DNA from: an uncultured Clostridia bacterium
GTDB lineage: Bacteria; Bacillota; Dehalobacteriia; UBA4068; CALXSR01
Length of the DNA: 50,480 bases
Reading direction: 5' to 3'
Assembly (NCBI GenBank): GCA_944391215.1
Contig: CALXSR010000036.1
Coordinates: forward strand, 1 to 50,480
Shown: positions 8,224-18,056 of the stretch, piece by piece
Layout: each line of letters opens with the position of its first letter
How positions within the stretch are numbered: the stretch's first letter is position 1
Notes under the pieces: model-generated
What the model saw: only the letters and a program-made list of their open reading frames with translations
What the model was told of the DNA's origin: nothing
Database searches by the model: none
Position numbers and translations under genes: made by a program

Positions 8224-10909
8224 GATATTCCACCTCTTCAGCCGGTAAAGTAAAGGCAAATACTGTTCCGTGCGGTTTATTGTCTTTTACCTGAATATCA
8301 CCGCCATGTGCCAGAATAATCGATTTACAAAGGGATAAGCCCAAACCTAATCCCCTACGGCTATCTCCTTTTGTGTTATCTGCTGTATAAAACATATCAA
8401 ATATTTTATTTTTGCTTTCCGGGCTTAAACCTGGCCCATCATCGGCAATCGTCACGGCCACCCTATCCCCGCGTCGTTTCGCTTTCACCGTAATATGAGA
8501 GCCTTTTTGCGTGTATTTGATGGCATTATCAAGCATATTGATAAACACCTGCACCATCAAACGAGAATCCATTTTCGCCATCAATAAATCGTCAGCAATA
8601 TCTACCGTTATATGGTGTTCTATACTGCGTCGATCTAAATGTTGCATTGCTTCTTGTATCACATCAGAAAGCAATTCCGGTTCCATATGAATATGCATAG
8701 TACCATTTTCTATTCTGGTAATCGATAATAGATTTTCCACCAAATTCATCAGCCACATGGAATCATCATAAATATCACTATAAAGCTCCATTCTTTTTTC
8801 AGGTGTTAAATGATCGCTATTATTCATCAAAATACCTGCGTTACCAGATATTCCTGTTAAAGGGGTACGTAAATCATGTGATATGGTGCGCAATAAATTA
8901 GCTCTTAGTTGATCTTGCTGTGCTTGCATTGCTATTTGATTCTTTTTCTCTTGCATTTGCTCCTTTTCTAAAGCCAAAGCAAATTCACTAAGCAAAGCAA
9001 CCAAAATATTGTTCTCCATAGTTTCTAAAGCTGGCGTTCCCTCCATCGCAATCCCCACCACAGCGGAAACCGCTTCATGATTTCTTACCGCTAGATACAG
9101 GCATTTTGCCCCTGGCAGCGTGTTGGTAGTGGCCCCGGCATGTTTATTATTTTTATATACCCATAAAGCAACGCCCTGCTCATCCGGCGTAATATAATAA
9201 TCGACTGGTTTTTCCTCCTCATTTTTAGTATAAACAACCGGTTCCATCAATTTATTGTGCTTTGCGAAATAAACGATGATTGTTCTATCTAGTAATTTAA
9301 TAAATTGATGAGCCGCTTCCGTTATAATCTGTTCGGTATTTTTCGCTTTTTGCAACTTTTGACTGGTTTCCAAAAGCACTTCGGTTCGATACGCTTTTCT
9401 AGCTGCTAAATATGCCTGCCTTTTTACCTGCATCGTTAAAGTACTAGAAAGAAAAGATGCCAAAAACATAATCCCAAAAGTAATGATGTATTCTGGTTTC
9501 GCAATAAAAGTAAAACGCGGTTCCGTAAAGAAAAAGTTAAATAAAAATACATTGCATAAAGAAGCCGTCGCTCCATAAATACGGCCATTGGTAAAAATAG
9601 AAACCAATAAAGCCCCTAAAATAAACACGGTAACAATGCTTGCATCATTAAATCCCCAATAATAAAAAAGGAAATTTAATAGCGTAATGCTCATGGTTAT
9701 TATAATGGTTTTGATTACATCAAGCGCCGATAGCTGAATTTTCCATTGCCTTTTTGTTTTTTTCCCACGGTAAGGCGGTAAATTATCCGGAATAATATAA
9801 ATATCAATATTCGGTGCTAATACAGTCAAACGTTCTACAAAATTTGGTTTTACTGATAATAAATTCCTTTTATTATTGGAACGGCCTATCACAATTTTAG
9901 AAACGCCGCTTGCTTTCGCATAAGCTGAAATTTGATAAGGGATATCATCTCCATAAACGGTAACAATGCGAGCCCCTAATTGTTGCGCTAAACGCAAATT
10001 TTCCTTCAGTCTTTTGGCATTTTCCGGATTCATTTCATTATGATTGGCGCTTTCTACATATAAAGCAGTAAAAGATCCCCGAAATGCATCCACCATGCGG
10101 GCAGCAGTACGAATCACCTTCGCATTAGAGGGGGAACCAGATAAACAAATTAAAACATGTTCTTCTGTATAATAGCTTTCGTCCATGTTTTTCTTTGTCT
10201 TTTCCGCTATTTTATTCACTCTATCCGCAGTTCTTCTTAAAGCAATTTCGCGCAGAGCAATTAAATTTTCTTTAACAAAAAAGTTTTTTAAGGCGACATA
10301 TGCCTTATCTTCCGCATAAATTTTCCCTTTATGCAATCGTTCTAGCAAATCGTCCGGCTCAATATCAACCAGTTCCACCTGGTCGGCAGAATCAAACACA
10401 CTATCCGGAATCCGCTCTCTTACTACCACCCCGGTAATCGATGCCACAATATCGTTCAAACTTTCAATATGCTGCACATTAATAGTAGTATAAACATCAA
10501 TACCGGCCTTTAATAATTCCTCTACATCCTGATATCGTTTGCTATGCCTGCAAGCAGAAGCATTCGTATGGGCTAATTCGTCAACCAAAATCAACTGCGG
10601 CTTTCGGGTAATGGCTGCATCCAAATCGAATTCTTTTAGTATCATACCCTTATACTGTACTGCTTTAGGAGGCAGCTGTTCCAAGCCATCTAACAAGGCC
10701 ATGGTTTCCGGTCTGGTATGAGGTTCAATATATCCAGCTACCACATCAATACCTTTCTTTTTGGCTTCGTGAGCAGCCTCCAACATGGCATAGGTTTTTC
10801 CAACACCGGCAGCATAACCAAAAAATATTTTTAATCTGCCGCGTTCTTGTTGTTTTTCTGTTTCATCCACTATTTTTTCTAAAAGAATATCCGGATTTGG
10901 CCTTTCCAT
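8216..10909 (-). CDS. kdpD: KdpD, osmosensitive K+ sensor histidine kinase
   Basis: This is a membrane kinase/phosphatase for KdpE. It is full length at 897 residues. Order of domains: KdpD ATP-binding domain (~24-230) with Walker A GYAAGVGKT at 31-39; universal-stress-protein-like domain (~245-370); four membrane helices (~395-495); GAF-like region; HisKA with phospho-His678 in SHDLRTPL; and a catalytic domain with N-box Asn795, DDGPG (823-827) and GLGLGL (853-858). The start has a GAGGG site. It follows kdpC after ~95 bp containing a large hairpin, so sensor expression may be set below that of the pump. In other bacteria the USP domain can bind c-di-AMP; that is not shown here. Confidence 0.97.
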   Translation of the reverse strand: MERPNPDILLEKIVDETEKQQERGRLKIFFGYAAGVGKTYAMLEAAHEAKKKGIDVVAGYIEPHTRPETMALLDGLEQLPPKAVQYKGMILKEFDLDAAITRKPQLILVDELAHTNASACRHSKRYQDVEELLKAGIDVYTTINVQHIESLNDIVASITGVVVRERIPDSVFDSADQVELVDIEPDDLLERLHKGKIYAEDKAYVALKNFFVKENLIALREIALRRTADRVNKIAEKTKKNMDESYYTEEHVLICLSGSPSNAKVIRTAARMVDAFRGSFTALYVESANHNEMNPENAKRLKENLRLAQQLGARIVTVYGDDIPYQISAYAKASGVSKIVIGRSNNKRNLLSVKPNFVERLTVLAPNIDIYIIPDNLPPYRGKKTKRQWKIQLSALDVIKTIIITMSITLLNFLFYYWGFNDASIVTVFILGALLVSIFTNGRIYGATASLCNVFLFNFFFTEPRFTFIAKPEYIITFGIMFLASFLSSTLTMQVKRQAYLAARKAYRTEVLLETSQKLQKAKNTEQIITEAAHQFIKLLDRTIIVYFAKHNKLMEPVVYTKNEEEKPVDYYITPDEQGVALWVYKNNKHAGATTNTLPGAKCLYLAVRNHEAVSAVVGIAMEGTPALETMENNILVALLSEFALALEKEQMQEKKNQIAMQAQQDQLRANLLRTISHDLRTPLTGISGNAGILMNNSDHLTPEKRMELYSDIYDDSMWLMNLVENLLSITRIENGTMHIHMEPELLSDVIQEAMQHLDRRSIEHHITVDIADDLLMAKMDSRLMVQVFINMLDNAIKYTQKGSHITVKAKRRGDRVAVTIADDGPGLSPESKNKIFDMFYTADNTKGDSRRGLGLGLSLCKSIILAHGGDIQVKDNKPHGTVFAFTLPAEEVEYHE

Positions 10910-10944
10910 ATTTTTCCCTCACTCAGTTACAAAAATAAAACTAC

Positions 10945-10973
10945 CACTCCATGCAAATAAATTGCATGGAGTG
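10945..10973 (-). terminator. Hairpin between kdpC and kdpD (partial terminator or processing site)
   Basis: A perfect 12-bp stem CACTCCATGCAA/TTGCATGGAGTG with a 5-nt loop is followed on the minus strand by GTAGTTTTATTTTTG, an interrupted T-tract. This fits a leaky terminator or an RNA-stabilising hairpin that separates the pump genes from the sensor genes. Confidence 0.65.
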
Positions 10974-11006
10974 CATATTGGAAATAGCGTCTTTCACAGA
11001 TTTATT

Positions 11007-11609
11007 TTACTGTAAAATACCGTCTAAAGCTAGATTTACTTTTAACACATTCACCCTTGGTTCCCCAAAAATACCAAACAAGCGACCCTCCGTGTATTGA
11101 TCAATAATGGATTGTACTTCTGCAACCGTTTTCCCAGTATTACGAGCAAGCCTTTCTGCCTGATAATAAGCGGCCGCCGGCGAAATATGGGGATCTAATC
11201 CGCTTCCGGAACAGGTCACCAAATCAACTGGAATAGGCACACCTTCTTTTTCCGGATGAGCGCTTCTAATTGCAGCAACTCTTTCCGCCACTAAAGATTT
11301 ATACTCATCGCTTGCAGGACTCAAATTAGAAGGAGACGCGTACATAACAGGATTCCCATTGTCATCTGTATAGGTACCAGTATCAATATTCATAATCCGT
11401 CCCCACAAATGGTTATCAGCAGTAAACTCCTGCCCTAACAGGTAACTATATTTCTGACCATTAACTTCGCTAATACTACCATTTGCCTGGTACGGAAAAA
11501 TTAGTTGCATAATCCCAGTTGCGGCAAAAGTATAAACTCCTCCGCATAAAATAGTCAAAATAATGATAAAAGCAAATGCTTTACCAAAAACTTGCCTTAT
11601 CGTTTTCAT
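11007..11609 (-). CDS. kdpC: KdpC, K+-transporting ATPase subunit
   Basis: This is the single-span inner subunit that stabilises the KdpFABC complex and assists ATP binding. It has 200 residues with one N-terminal membrane helix (~10-33). The soluble domain contains 'SNLSPASDEYKSLVAERV', 'PVDLVTCSGSGLDPHISPAAA' and 'FGEPRVNVLKVNLALD', all KdpC hallmarks. It follows kdpB after 15 bp, in the standard F-A-B-C order. Confidence 0.96.
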   Translation of the reverse strand: MKTIRQVFGKAFAFIIILTILCGGVYTFAATGIMQLIFPYQANGSISEVNGQKYSYLLGQEFTADNHLWGRIMNIDTGTYTDDNGNPVMYASPSNLSPASDEYKSLVAERVAAIRSAHPEKEGVPIPVDLVTCSGSGLDPHISPAAAYYQAERLARNTGKTVAEVQSIIDQYTEGRLFGIFGEPRVNVLKVNLALDGILQ

Positions 11610-11624
11610 TTTCTTTCTCTCCTT

Positions 11625-13697
11625 TTAAACAACCAAACCAGTTGCTACAAGTACAACATCTATAACTTTTACGGCAATAAACGGCGCTATAATACCACCT
11701 AAACCATAAACAAGCAAGTTACGAGATAGCAATTTACTGGCTGGAACTTCACGATATTTTACGCCTTTCAATGCCAAAGGAATCAAAGCAACAATAATTA
11801 AAGCATTATAAATAACAGCCGATAAAATGGCGCTTTCAGCACTGTGCAAATTCATAATATTTAGAGCGGCCAGTCCAGGATAAAGCCCCATAAACAATGC
11901 CGGAATAATGGCAAAGTATTTGGCAATATCATTGGCAATACTAAAAGTAGTAAGGCTACCCCGAGTCATTAAAAGCTGTTTCCCAATGCGAACAATATCG
12001 ATTAATTTAGTTGGAGAAGAATCCAAATCCACCATATTACCAGCCTCTTTAGCGGCCTGGGTTCCAGTATTCATAGCCACCGCCACATCTGCTTGCGCCA
12101 AAGCTGGAGCGTCGTTAGTCCCATCTCCGGTCATAGCAACCAAATGGCCTTGACTCTGGAAACTGCGAATCATTTGCAATTTGCTTTCCGGAGTTGCCTC
12201 TGCTAAAAAGTCATCAACACCGGCTTCTGCCGCTATTGCTGCTGCAGTTAGAGGATTATCGCCAGTAATCATAATGGTTTTTATCCCCATTTTACGCAAA
12301 TCGGCAAACTTTTCTTTTACCCCTTGTTTTATGATATCTTTTAAATGAATGACGCCAAGAATTTTATGGTTTTTAGCCACTACCAGTGGCGTGCCGCCTA
12401 AATTAGCAATTTTTTTAACTACTGTATCGCATTCATCGCTATACTTACCGCCTCCTTCTTCTACATATGCTTTCATAGCATCAGCAGCACCCTTGCGTAT
12501 TTCATTTCCTTGAAAATTAACACCGCTCATTCTTGTTTTAGCAGTAAAAGGAACAAATTCAATTTGCATTTCGCCCATATTCCGCCCCCGAATACCAAAC
12601 TGCTCCTTCGCCAAAACCACAACGCTGCGTCCTTCTGGCGTTTCATCAGCTAAAGATGAAAGTTGAGCCGCATCTGCCAATTCCTCTTTATTACAACCAT
12701 CCACAGGAATAAAATCACAAGCCTGCCGGTTTCCCAAAGTAATGGTCCCGGTTTTATCTAACATTAAAATATCCACATCTCCGGCAGCTTCAATGGCTCT
12801 ACCGCTCATTGCCAATACATTAGCTTGGTTTAAGCGACTCATGCCGGCAATACCAATGGCAGAAAGCAAAGCACCGATCGTAGTAGGCGCTAAACAAACT
12901 AATAATGCCACTAATGCTGTAACTGAAGTAGGGTTAACAATTCCCGCTTGGTTAGCTGAAAAGACCGAATATGCATACAGCGAAACAGTTACCAATAAGA
13001 AAATAATGGACAAAGCAACCAATAAAATTTGCAACGCAATTTCGTTTGGTGTCTTTTTACGAGCAGCCCCTTCTACCATAGCAATCATTTTATCCAAAAA
13101 GCTTTCCCCAGCTTCACTGGTTACTTGAACAATCAACCAGTCAGAAATTACGGTAGTTCCGCCGGTTACCGCACTTCTATCTCCACCGCTTTCCCGGATA
13201 ACAGGGGCCGATTCGCCAGTAATAGCGCTTTCATCCACGGAGGCTGCGCCGTCTACCACTTCGCCATCGGCAGGAATTTGTTCTCCTGCATGCACAATGA
13301 CCAAATCCCCTTTCACCAAATTGGCAGAAGAAATGTCTGTTACCATATCTTTTTTATCAATCGATGGAATTTTATGCGCCTGCACATCCTTTTTGGCGGC
13401 CCTTAAAGAATCGGCTTGCGCTTTTCCACGTCCTTCCGCGATGGCTTCAGCAAAATTGGCAAACAAAACGGTAAACCATAAAATAACTGCCACTGCTATA
13501 ATAAACCCCGTATTAGCGTCTCGAATACCAAAGAAAGCCAAGACTGCTAAAGCAGTAGTTAAAAGAGCAGATATATATACCAAAAACATAACCGGATTTT
13601 GTAATTGTGTCTTTGGGTTTAATTTTTTAAAAGAATCTTTAATGGCTCGCCAAACCATTTTTTTATTAGAAAATGCGCTTTTATTTTTTGTAGACAT
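11625..13697 (-). CDS. kdpB: KdpB, P-type ATPase subunit of the K+ pump
   Basis: This is the catalytic subunit of the KdpFABC pump. It has 690 residues, a typical length. The phosphorylated residue is Asp314 in MLDKTGT. TGES is at 160-163; its serine corresponds to the inhibitory phosphorylation site known in E. coli KdpB. The hinge motif is '[19 protein letters not shown]', and the nucleotide domain has '[29 protein letters not shown]'. About seven membrane helices are visible. It lies 16 bp after kdpA. Nothing is missing. Confidence 0.98.
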   Translation of the reverse strand: MSTKNKSAFSNKKMVWRAIKDSFKKLNPKTQLQNPVMFLVYISALLTTALAVLAFFGIRDANTGFIIAVAVILWFTVLFANFAEAIAEGRGKAQADSLRAAKKDVQAHKIPSIDKKDMVTDISSANLVKGDLVIVHAGEQIPADGEVVDGAASVDESAITGESAPVIRESGGDRSAVTGGTTVISDWLIVQVTSEAGESFLDKMIAMVEGAARKKTPNEIALQILLVALSIIFLLVTVSLYAYSVFSANQAGIVNPTSVTALVALLVCLAPTTIGALLSAIGIAGMSRLNQANVLAMSGRAIEAAGDVDILMLDKTGTITLGNRQACDFIPVDGCNKEELADAAQLSSLADETPEGRSVVVLAKEQFGIRGRNMGEMQIEFVPFTAKTRMSGVNFQGNEIRKGAADAMKAYVEEGGGKYSDECDTVVKKIANLGGTPLVVAKNHKILGVIHLKDIIKQGVKEKFADLRKMGIKTIMITGDNPLTAAAIAAEAGVDDFLAEATPESKLQMIRSFQSQGHLVAMTGDGTNDAPALAQADVAVAMNTGTQAAKEAGNMVDLDSSPTKLIDIVRIGKQLLMTRGSLTTFSIANDIAKYFAIIPALFMGLYPGLAALNIMNLHSAESAILSAVIYNALIIVALIPLALKGVKYREVPASKLLSRNLLVYGLGGIIAPFIAVKVIDVVLVATGLVV

Positions 13698-13713
13698 TCT
13701 TTTTCACCCTTTC

Positions 13714-15453
13714 CTAAATAAGCATTTGGAAGTATTCGGCAATAGGCCCTAAAGCCAAAGCTGGGAAGAAGCTCAGCGCACCAACCAAAAGCACCACGAA
13801 AATCAATAAGCCAATAAACAAAGCATTATGAGTTGGTAAGGTACCCGCACTAACAGCCACTTTTTTCTTCTGCACTAAACTACCGGCAATGGCTAAAGTA
13901 GCAATCATAGGGACAAAACGAACAAACAACATTACCAAACCTATGGTTACATTTAAGAAAACAGTATTAGCATTAAACCCAGCAAATGCAGATCCGTTAT
14001 TGCCACCCGCAGAAGAATACGCATAAAGTAATTCGGAAAATCCGTGTGCACCAGCATTATTCAAACTATTGGCAACTTCTGGTACAAGGGAGGCCAAACC
14101 ACTACCAATTAAAATACCAACCGGCGTAGCCAAACAAACCATAACGGCCATTTTCATTTCATAAGGCTCAATTTTTTTACCCAGATATTCCGGTGTGCGG
14201 CCTACCATTAAGCCAGCAATAAATACCGCTAAAATTGCAAAAGCTAACATACCATATAAACCGCAGCCAACACCACCAAAAATAACTTCCCCCAATTGCA
14301 TTTGTAACATAGTAATCATACCCCCTAAAGGCGTATAACTATCATGCATTGAATTTACAGAACCGTTGGAAGCTGCCGTTGTAAATGCTGCCCAAGTACT
14401 GGAAGTCGCAATTCCAAAACGGGTTTCCTTCCCTTCCATGTTGCCGCCAGCTTGATCTATCATAGAAATATCCACTGCACCGTTTTGCGCTAATTGTGGT
14501 GTAGCGCTCTGTTCACAAACAGCAATAATCCCTAAGGCTAATACTAGCATGAAAAACATGGCAATGAAAATTGCTCGGCCTTGTTTCTTATCCTTAATAT
14601 TGCGCCCAAAGGTAAAGCACAAAGCAACTGGTATCAATAAAAGAGAAATCATTTCCAACAGATTGGAAAAAGGCGTTGGGTTTTCTAGCGGATGGGCAGA
14701 ATTAACCCCAAAGAAACCACCCCCATTGGTACCGGCCTGTTTTGGAGCAATTTGGCTGGCCGCCGGCCCCATCGGGACAATTTGTTCCGTTATTACGGTG
14801 CCATCTTCTAAGGTAATAGGTTCTACCAAGGTTACCGTTTCATAAGCATTAAAGTTTTGCGGCACTCCTTGCCATACTAAACCTATGGTAATTACCAAAC
14901 AAATTGGAATCATAACATAAAGATTGATTCTGGTCATATCAACCCAGAAATTCCCCAACCCTTTTTCCTGTACTTTGGTAAAAGCACGGATCAATACAAA
15001 CAAAACGGCAATCCCCGTAGCGGCAGAAACAAAATTTTGTACCGTTAAGCCCATCATTTGTGTAAAATAACTTAAAGTACTTTCCCCAGAGTAGGCTTGC
15101 CAGTTGGTATTTGTCACAAAGCTGGAAGTTGTATTAAAAGCCAAATGCCAGGATGTTCCCGGCAAACCTTCCGGATTAAGGGGCAAAGCTCCTTGCAGCA
15201 GATGGAAAAGAAATAACAGGATAAAACCAAAACCAGAAAAAAGCAATACACAAGCTGCATACTTTTTCCACCCCATGGATTCTTCTTTATCCACATGTAA
15301 TAAACGATACATAGCATTCTCACAAGGTATTAAAATACGGGATAAAAAAACCCTTTCTCCATTCATTACCTTCCCGATATAATTACCCAATGGAATAGCT
15401 AAAACAACTAGAATAACCAAATAAAGTACATATTGCAAAATGGTATTTGTCAT
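13714..15453 (-). CDS. kdpA: KdpA, K+-selective channel-like subunit
   Basis: KdpA is the K+-binding, channel-like subunit related to Trk/Ktr proteins. The 579 residues include about ten membrane helices and the pore-loop segments 'NTTSSFVTNTNWQAYSG', 'GTNGGGFFGVNSAHPLENP', 'SSTWAAFTTAASNGSVNSM' and 'YAYSSAGGNNGSAFAG', which form the selectivity filter. Its ATG overlaps the kdpF stop as ATGA, and kdpB follows closely. Confidence 0.98.
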   Translation of the reverse strand: MTNTILQYVLYLVILVVLAIPLGNYIGKVMNGERVFLSRILIPCENAMYRLLHVDKEESMGWKKYAACVLLFSGFGFILLFLFHLLQGALPLNPEGLPGTSWHLAFNTTSSFVTNTNWQAYSGESTLSYFTQMMGLTVQNFVSAATGIAVLFVLIRAFTKVQEKGLGNFWVDMTRINLYVMIPICLVITIGLVWQGVPQNFNAYETVTLVEPITLEDGTVITEQIVPMGPAASQIAPKQAGTNGGGFFGVNSAHPLENPTPFSNLLEMISLLLIPVALCFTFGRNIKDKKQGRAIFIAMFFMLVLALGIIAVCEQSATPQLAQNGAVDISMIDQAGGNMEGKETRFGIATSSTWAAFTTAASNGSVNSMHDSYTPLGGMITMLQMQLGEVIFGGVGCGLYGMLAFAILAVFIAGLMVGRTPEYLGKKIEPYEMKMAVMVCLATPVGILIGSGLASLVPEVANSLNNAGAHGFSELLYAYSSAGGNNGSAFAGFNANTVFLNVTIGLVMLFVRFVPMIATLAIAGSLVQKKKVAVSAGTLPTHNALFIGLLIFVVLLVGALSFFPALALGPIAEYFQMLI

Positions 15454-15539
15454 TGCTTATCACCCCGAAATAATACATTCATTAAATACAAAAGCAGAAC
15501 CAAGGAAATAATCCCAATGATCGCTACTATTGTTTGCAT
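15450..15539 (-). CDS. kdpF: KdpF, small membrane subunit of the K+ pump
   Basis: A 29-codon gene reads MQTIVAIIGIISLVLLLYLM and ends NVLFRGDKQ. It is a single hydrophobic helix with a charged end, the size and form of KdpF, which stabilises the KdpFABC complex in E. coli. GGGAGGG lies 8 nt before the ATG. Its TGA overlaps the kdpA start codon (ATGA). The position, as first gene of the operon, is exactly that expected, and it is easily missed because of its size. Confidence 0.92.
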   Translation of the reverse strand: MQTIVAIIGIISLVLLLYLMNVLFRGDKQ

Positions 15540-15567
15540 GCTGCTTCCCTCCCTTTCTTTTTCAAAA

Positions 15568-15599
15568 ACAGCATACCATAAGCTAAATTAGTATGCTGT
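15568..15599 (-). terminator. Leader hairpin ahead of kdpF (candidate attenuator)
   Basis: A perfect 9-bp inverted repeat ACAGCATAC/GTATGCTGT with a 14-nt loop is followed on the minus strand by five T, just upstream of the kdpF ribosome site. It could end leader transcripts prematurely or protect the mRNA 5' end. Confidence 0.55.
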
Positions 15600-15612
15600 T
15601 AGAAAAAGAAAT

Positions 15613-15637
15613 ATTGTATTAAGATTCCATAAAGATT
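15613..15637 (-). promoter_or_regulatory. Candidate kdp promoter with 11-bp-spaced direct repeats
   Basis: On the minus strand AATCTT occurs twice with starts 11 bp apart (15621-15626 and 15632-15637), 2 bp upstream of TACAAT (15613-15618), with no good -35 box. Tandem repeats spaced one helical turn are typical of OmpR/KdpE-family sites, and a missing -35 fits an activator-dependent promoter. Inference only. Confidence 0.4.
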
Positions 15638-15682
15638 ATGATTTCCGTTTTTTACCAAACTTATACTATGGTGATTGAGCAT

Positions 15683-15712
15683 AAAAAAAGACGGAATCAT
15701 ATTCCGTCTTTT
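15683..15712 (-). terminator. Terminator of the trk-dna-HAD-nitrilase operon
   Basis: 12-bp stem AAAAGACGGAAT/ATTCCGTCTTTT with a 3-nt loop and a run of seven T on the minus strand, 25 bp after the nitrilase-family stop. Confidence 0.92.
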
Positions 15713-15737
15713 ACTATATTAAACAATTAAATTCTTT

Positions 15738-16538
15738 TTATAGCTGTGTATCGTCAATTTCATCAATGATATTAATACGCGAAGCCAATAAATCAAATGG
15801 TTTACGAGCTTTTTGCAAATCCTCTAAATTCAAATCGGCAAAATAAACGCCTTCTTCTGGCCCAGCTTCTTGTAAAATCTTACCAGTTGGACTAATAATC
15901 ATCGAGTTTCCTGGATAGTCATACTTTCCATCATTACCGCAACAGTTTGCCGCTAATACGAATACTTGATTTTCAATCGCCCGCGCCTGACAAAAAAGAC
16001 GCCAATGATCAACACGTGCAGCGGGAAACTCCGCCCCAATGGTTATGATACGAGCACCTCGTAAAGCCAAATTACGCATCAACTCTGGGAAGCGAATATC
16101 ATAACAAAGTATCATGCCTGCTTTTTCCCAAGGAGTATCGATCAAACCCCAATCATCCCCCACGGTAAAATATTCTCCTTCTTTCAAACCCAACGGAAAT
16201 AAATGTGTTTTGCGATATTTACCAACAAGTTGCCCGTTTTGATCAATCGCAAAAGCTGTATTATAATATTTACCATCTCTTCTTTCAGCAATAGAGCCTC
16301 CCATAATGAAAAGACGATCTTGTTTTGCTATCTTTTTTAAAAGCTTTAAACTTTCCCCTTGGCTATTTTGGGCCAACTGCTCTAACTGCTCCAAAGCATA
16401 ACCAACATTCCACAATTCTGGCAATACAACCAATTCTGCGCCACCCAAAGCAGCTTGCTTTAAAAGTTCTTCTGCTTTTGCATGATTATAGGCCAAATGA
16501 CCCGGTTTTAATTCATATTGAATAACTGCCGCTTTCAT
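15738..16538 (-). CDS. Carbon-nitrogen hydrolase (nitrilase superfamily, omega-amidase/Nit type)
   Basis: This is a cytosolic amidase-type enzyme of 266 residues. The catalytic triad is visible: Glu41 (VLPELWN), Lys110 (YRKTHLF) and Cys145 (LCYDIRFPE). 'EGEYF' and 'GAEFPAARVDHWRLFCQARAIENQ' match the Nit2/YafV-like branch, which hydrolyses alpha-keto amides or repairs deaminated glutathione. The exact substrate cannot be read from sequence. The ATG has AGGAGGG upstream. It is the last gene of a long minus-strand operon, 13 bp after a HAD phosphatase gene. Confidence 0.92.
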   Translation of the reverse strand: MKAAVIQYELKPGHLAYNHAKAEELLKQAALGGAELVVLPELWNVGYALEQLEQLAQNSQGESLKLLKKIAKQDRLFIMGGSIAERRDGKYYNTAFAIDQNGQLVGKYRKTHLFPLGLKEGEYFTVGDDWGLIDTPWEKAGMILCYDIRFPELMRNLALRGARIITIGAEFPAARVDHWRLFCQARAIENQVFVLAANCCGNDGKYDYPGNSMIISPTGKILQEAGPEEGVYFADLNLEDLQKARKPFDLLASRINIIDEIDDTQL

Positions 16539-16551
16539 GTAGATAGCCCTC

Positions 16552-17277
16552 CTATTCTTTTTCAGTGTGCTCTATGAAACGAATACAATCCCATAAGCAA
16601 TCGGCAACAAGATAGTCCCCAATCGCCTCTTCTTCCTCATAATCCCATGAAGGGTTCGGCACATGAATTCCATTCATCCCGATACGCAAAGCATGATTGA
16701 TATCCGCTTTCATGCTATTGCCAATTGACCAAGCATTGTGAGGATTTATTTGTTGTTCCCGACAAAATTCAGCAAAAACAGCCGTCGTTTTTTGTGGCAC
16801 AATTTTAATTACTTGAAAGTAGGAATCCATTTGTACCTGTTTTAATCGCGCCCACTGCACTTGAAAATCGCCTTTACTGAGCAGGAATAATGGATAACCG
16901 GCTTTTTGCAAAAAGGATAATACCATTTTTGCTTGCGGTACTTCTTTTGGCGTAATGGCATAAGCAGTTTCACCAAGCGATATAAAATATTGCTTTTTTG
17001 CCTCATCGATAAGCACTTTCTGACGAATACAATAAAATTCATAAGTTTGACCTAAAGCAAAAGGAAAACATTCTTTATAAAAACCGCCGTATTTTTGTAC
17101 ATTGGCAATATCAAACTGATTCAGGACTTGTAAAACATGGCCGTCCGCAAAGCCTAAATTTTGCATTTCCCATAAAAAACGGTTTTTGATATCGTCAAAA
17201 ATTTGATTTGTATAGACTAAAGTATCATCAAAATCAAAGATAATACTCGGTTTTTCCTTTTTCGCTATTCCAAACAT
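16552..17277 (-). CDS. HAD-superfamily hydrolase
   Basis: The 241-residue phosphatase-fold protein has motif I FDFDDTLVYTN with nucleophile Asp15 and acid Asp17, a cap region rich in aromatic residues (~30-95), motif II 'YPLFLLSKGD', and motif IV 'SIGNSMKADINHALRIGMNGIHVP'. It is most like the YfnB/phosphoglycolate-phosphatase-type subfamily I; the substrate is unknown. The ATG overlaps the end of dnaI by 13 nt and has only a weak ribosome site, so translation is probably coupled. Confidence 0.88.
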   Translation of the reverse strand: MFGIAKKEKPSIIFDFDDTLVYTNQIFDDIKNRFLWEMQNLGFADGHVLQVLNQFDIANVQKYGGFYKECFPFALGQTYEFYCIRQKVLIDEAKKQYFISLGETAYAITPKEVPQAKMVLSFLQKAGYPLFLLSKGDFQVQWARLKQVQMDSYFQVIKIVPQKTTAVFAEFCREQQINPHNAWSIGNSMKADINHALRIGMNGIHVPNPSWDYEEEEAIGDYLVADCLWDCIRFIEHTEKE

Positions 17278-18056
17278 TTTTGCAAACGGATATCTTTCTC
17301 TACCAATAAAGGATAGGTCAGTCCCATTTCCACCAAACGAGAGGCTGTTCTAGCGCCGATGGCGTCGGACATTTCTTCTAACTGTAAATTGGTAGTAATA
17401 ATACAAGGTAATAAATGATTTAGTCGATAATTCACCAAAGTAAAAATTTTATTTTGGGTCCAAGGGGTAAAATTATGAGCCCCTAAATCATCCATAATTA
17501 GTATATCAGCATTTTTAGCTTTTTGCATCAATTGTGATTCACTACTATCACCCTCTTGCTGATAGCTTAGCTTCATATCTTCTAAAAAATCTGGCACCAC
17601 CAAAAAGAACACCTGATGGCCATCTTTCAGCAGCTGATTGGCAATGGCTGCCGCTAAATGCGTCTTTCCACTACCGACAGGGCCTTGCAATAAAATACCT
17701 TGACCGCTGCGCAACCCTTTATGGTATTGTTTACAAAAGTTTTTAGAAGCTTTCAATGCCATTTCCGCCGCTTGACGATAGGTTACTCCTAACTTATGAA
17801 TTGTCAGATAGGTTGGATAATAACTTAAATTAAAATTTTGAAATGTTTTATGAAAAAGGGCGCCACCCATATTTGCTTCTTTGCGTCTTTTTTCCAACAA
17901 AAGCGCTTCTTGACAAGAGCAAAGACGAGCCTCATCCCCCTCTAGTACAATACCTGTACCCTGACAAAACGGGCAGCCGGTTGGATTTTTTATCTCAGCT
18001 TTTCTTTCTTCTTTTATTTCAATTTTTTGGGGTATAAAATTATGTAAATTATCCAT
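17265..18056 (-). CDS. DnaI/DnaC-type helicase loader (AAA+ ATPase)
   Basis: It probably loads the replicative helicase with DnaD/DnaB-type partners. A Cys4 zinc-binding N-terminal region (Cys28, Cys31, Cys46, Cys48: 'CPFCQGTG...CSC') precedes an AAA+ domain with Walker A GPVGSGKT (125-132), Walker B 'ADILIMDDLGAH' and sensor 'CIITTNLQLEEM'. I chose the ATG at 18056 over an in-frame GTG at 18065 because AGGGTGG is correctly spaced for it. This creates an 8-nt ATGGATAA overlap with dnaD. The dnaD-dnaI pairing makes a chromosomal replication role more likely than an IS-linked IstB. Confidence 0.9.
   Translation of the reverse strand: MDNLHNFIPQKIEIKEERKAEIKNPTGCPFCQGTGIVLEGDEARLCSCQEALLLEKRRKEANMGGALFHKTFQNFNLSYYPTYLTIHKLGVTYRQAAEMALKASKNFCKQYHKGLRSGQGILLQGPVGSGKTHLAAAIANQLLKDGHQVFFLVVPDFLEDMKLSYQQEGDSSESQLMQKAKNADILIMDDLGAHNFTPWTQNKIFTLVNYRLNHLLPCIITTNLQLEEMSDAIGARTASRLVEMGLTYPLLVEKDIRLQKCLE

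Noticed and set aside
15540..15680. ydaO-type c-di-AMP riboswitch upstream of kdpF
   Set aside because: The gap is short and shows only a simple hairpin and repeats, not the large conserved ydaO fold.
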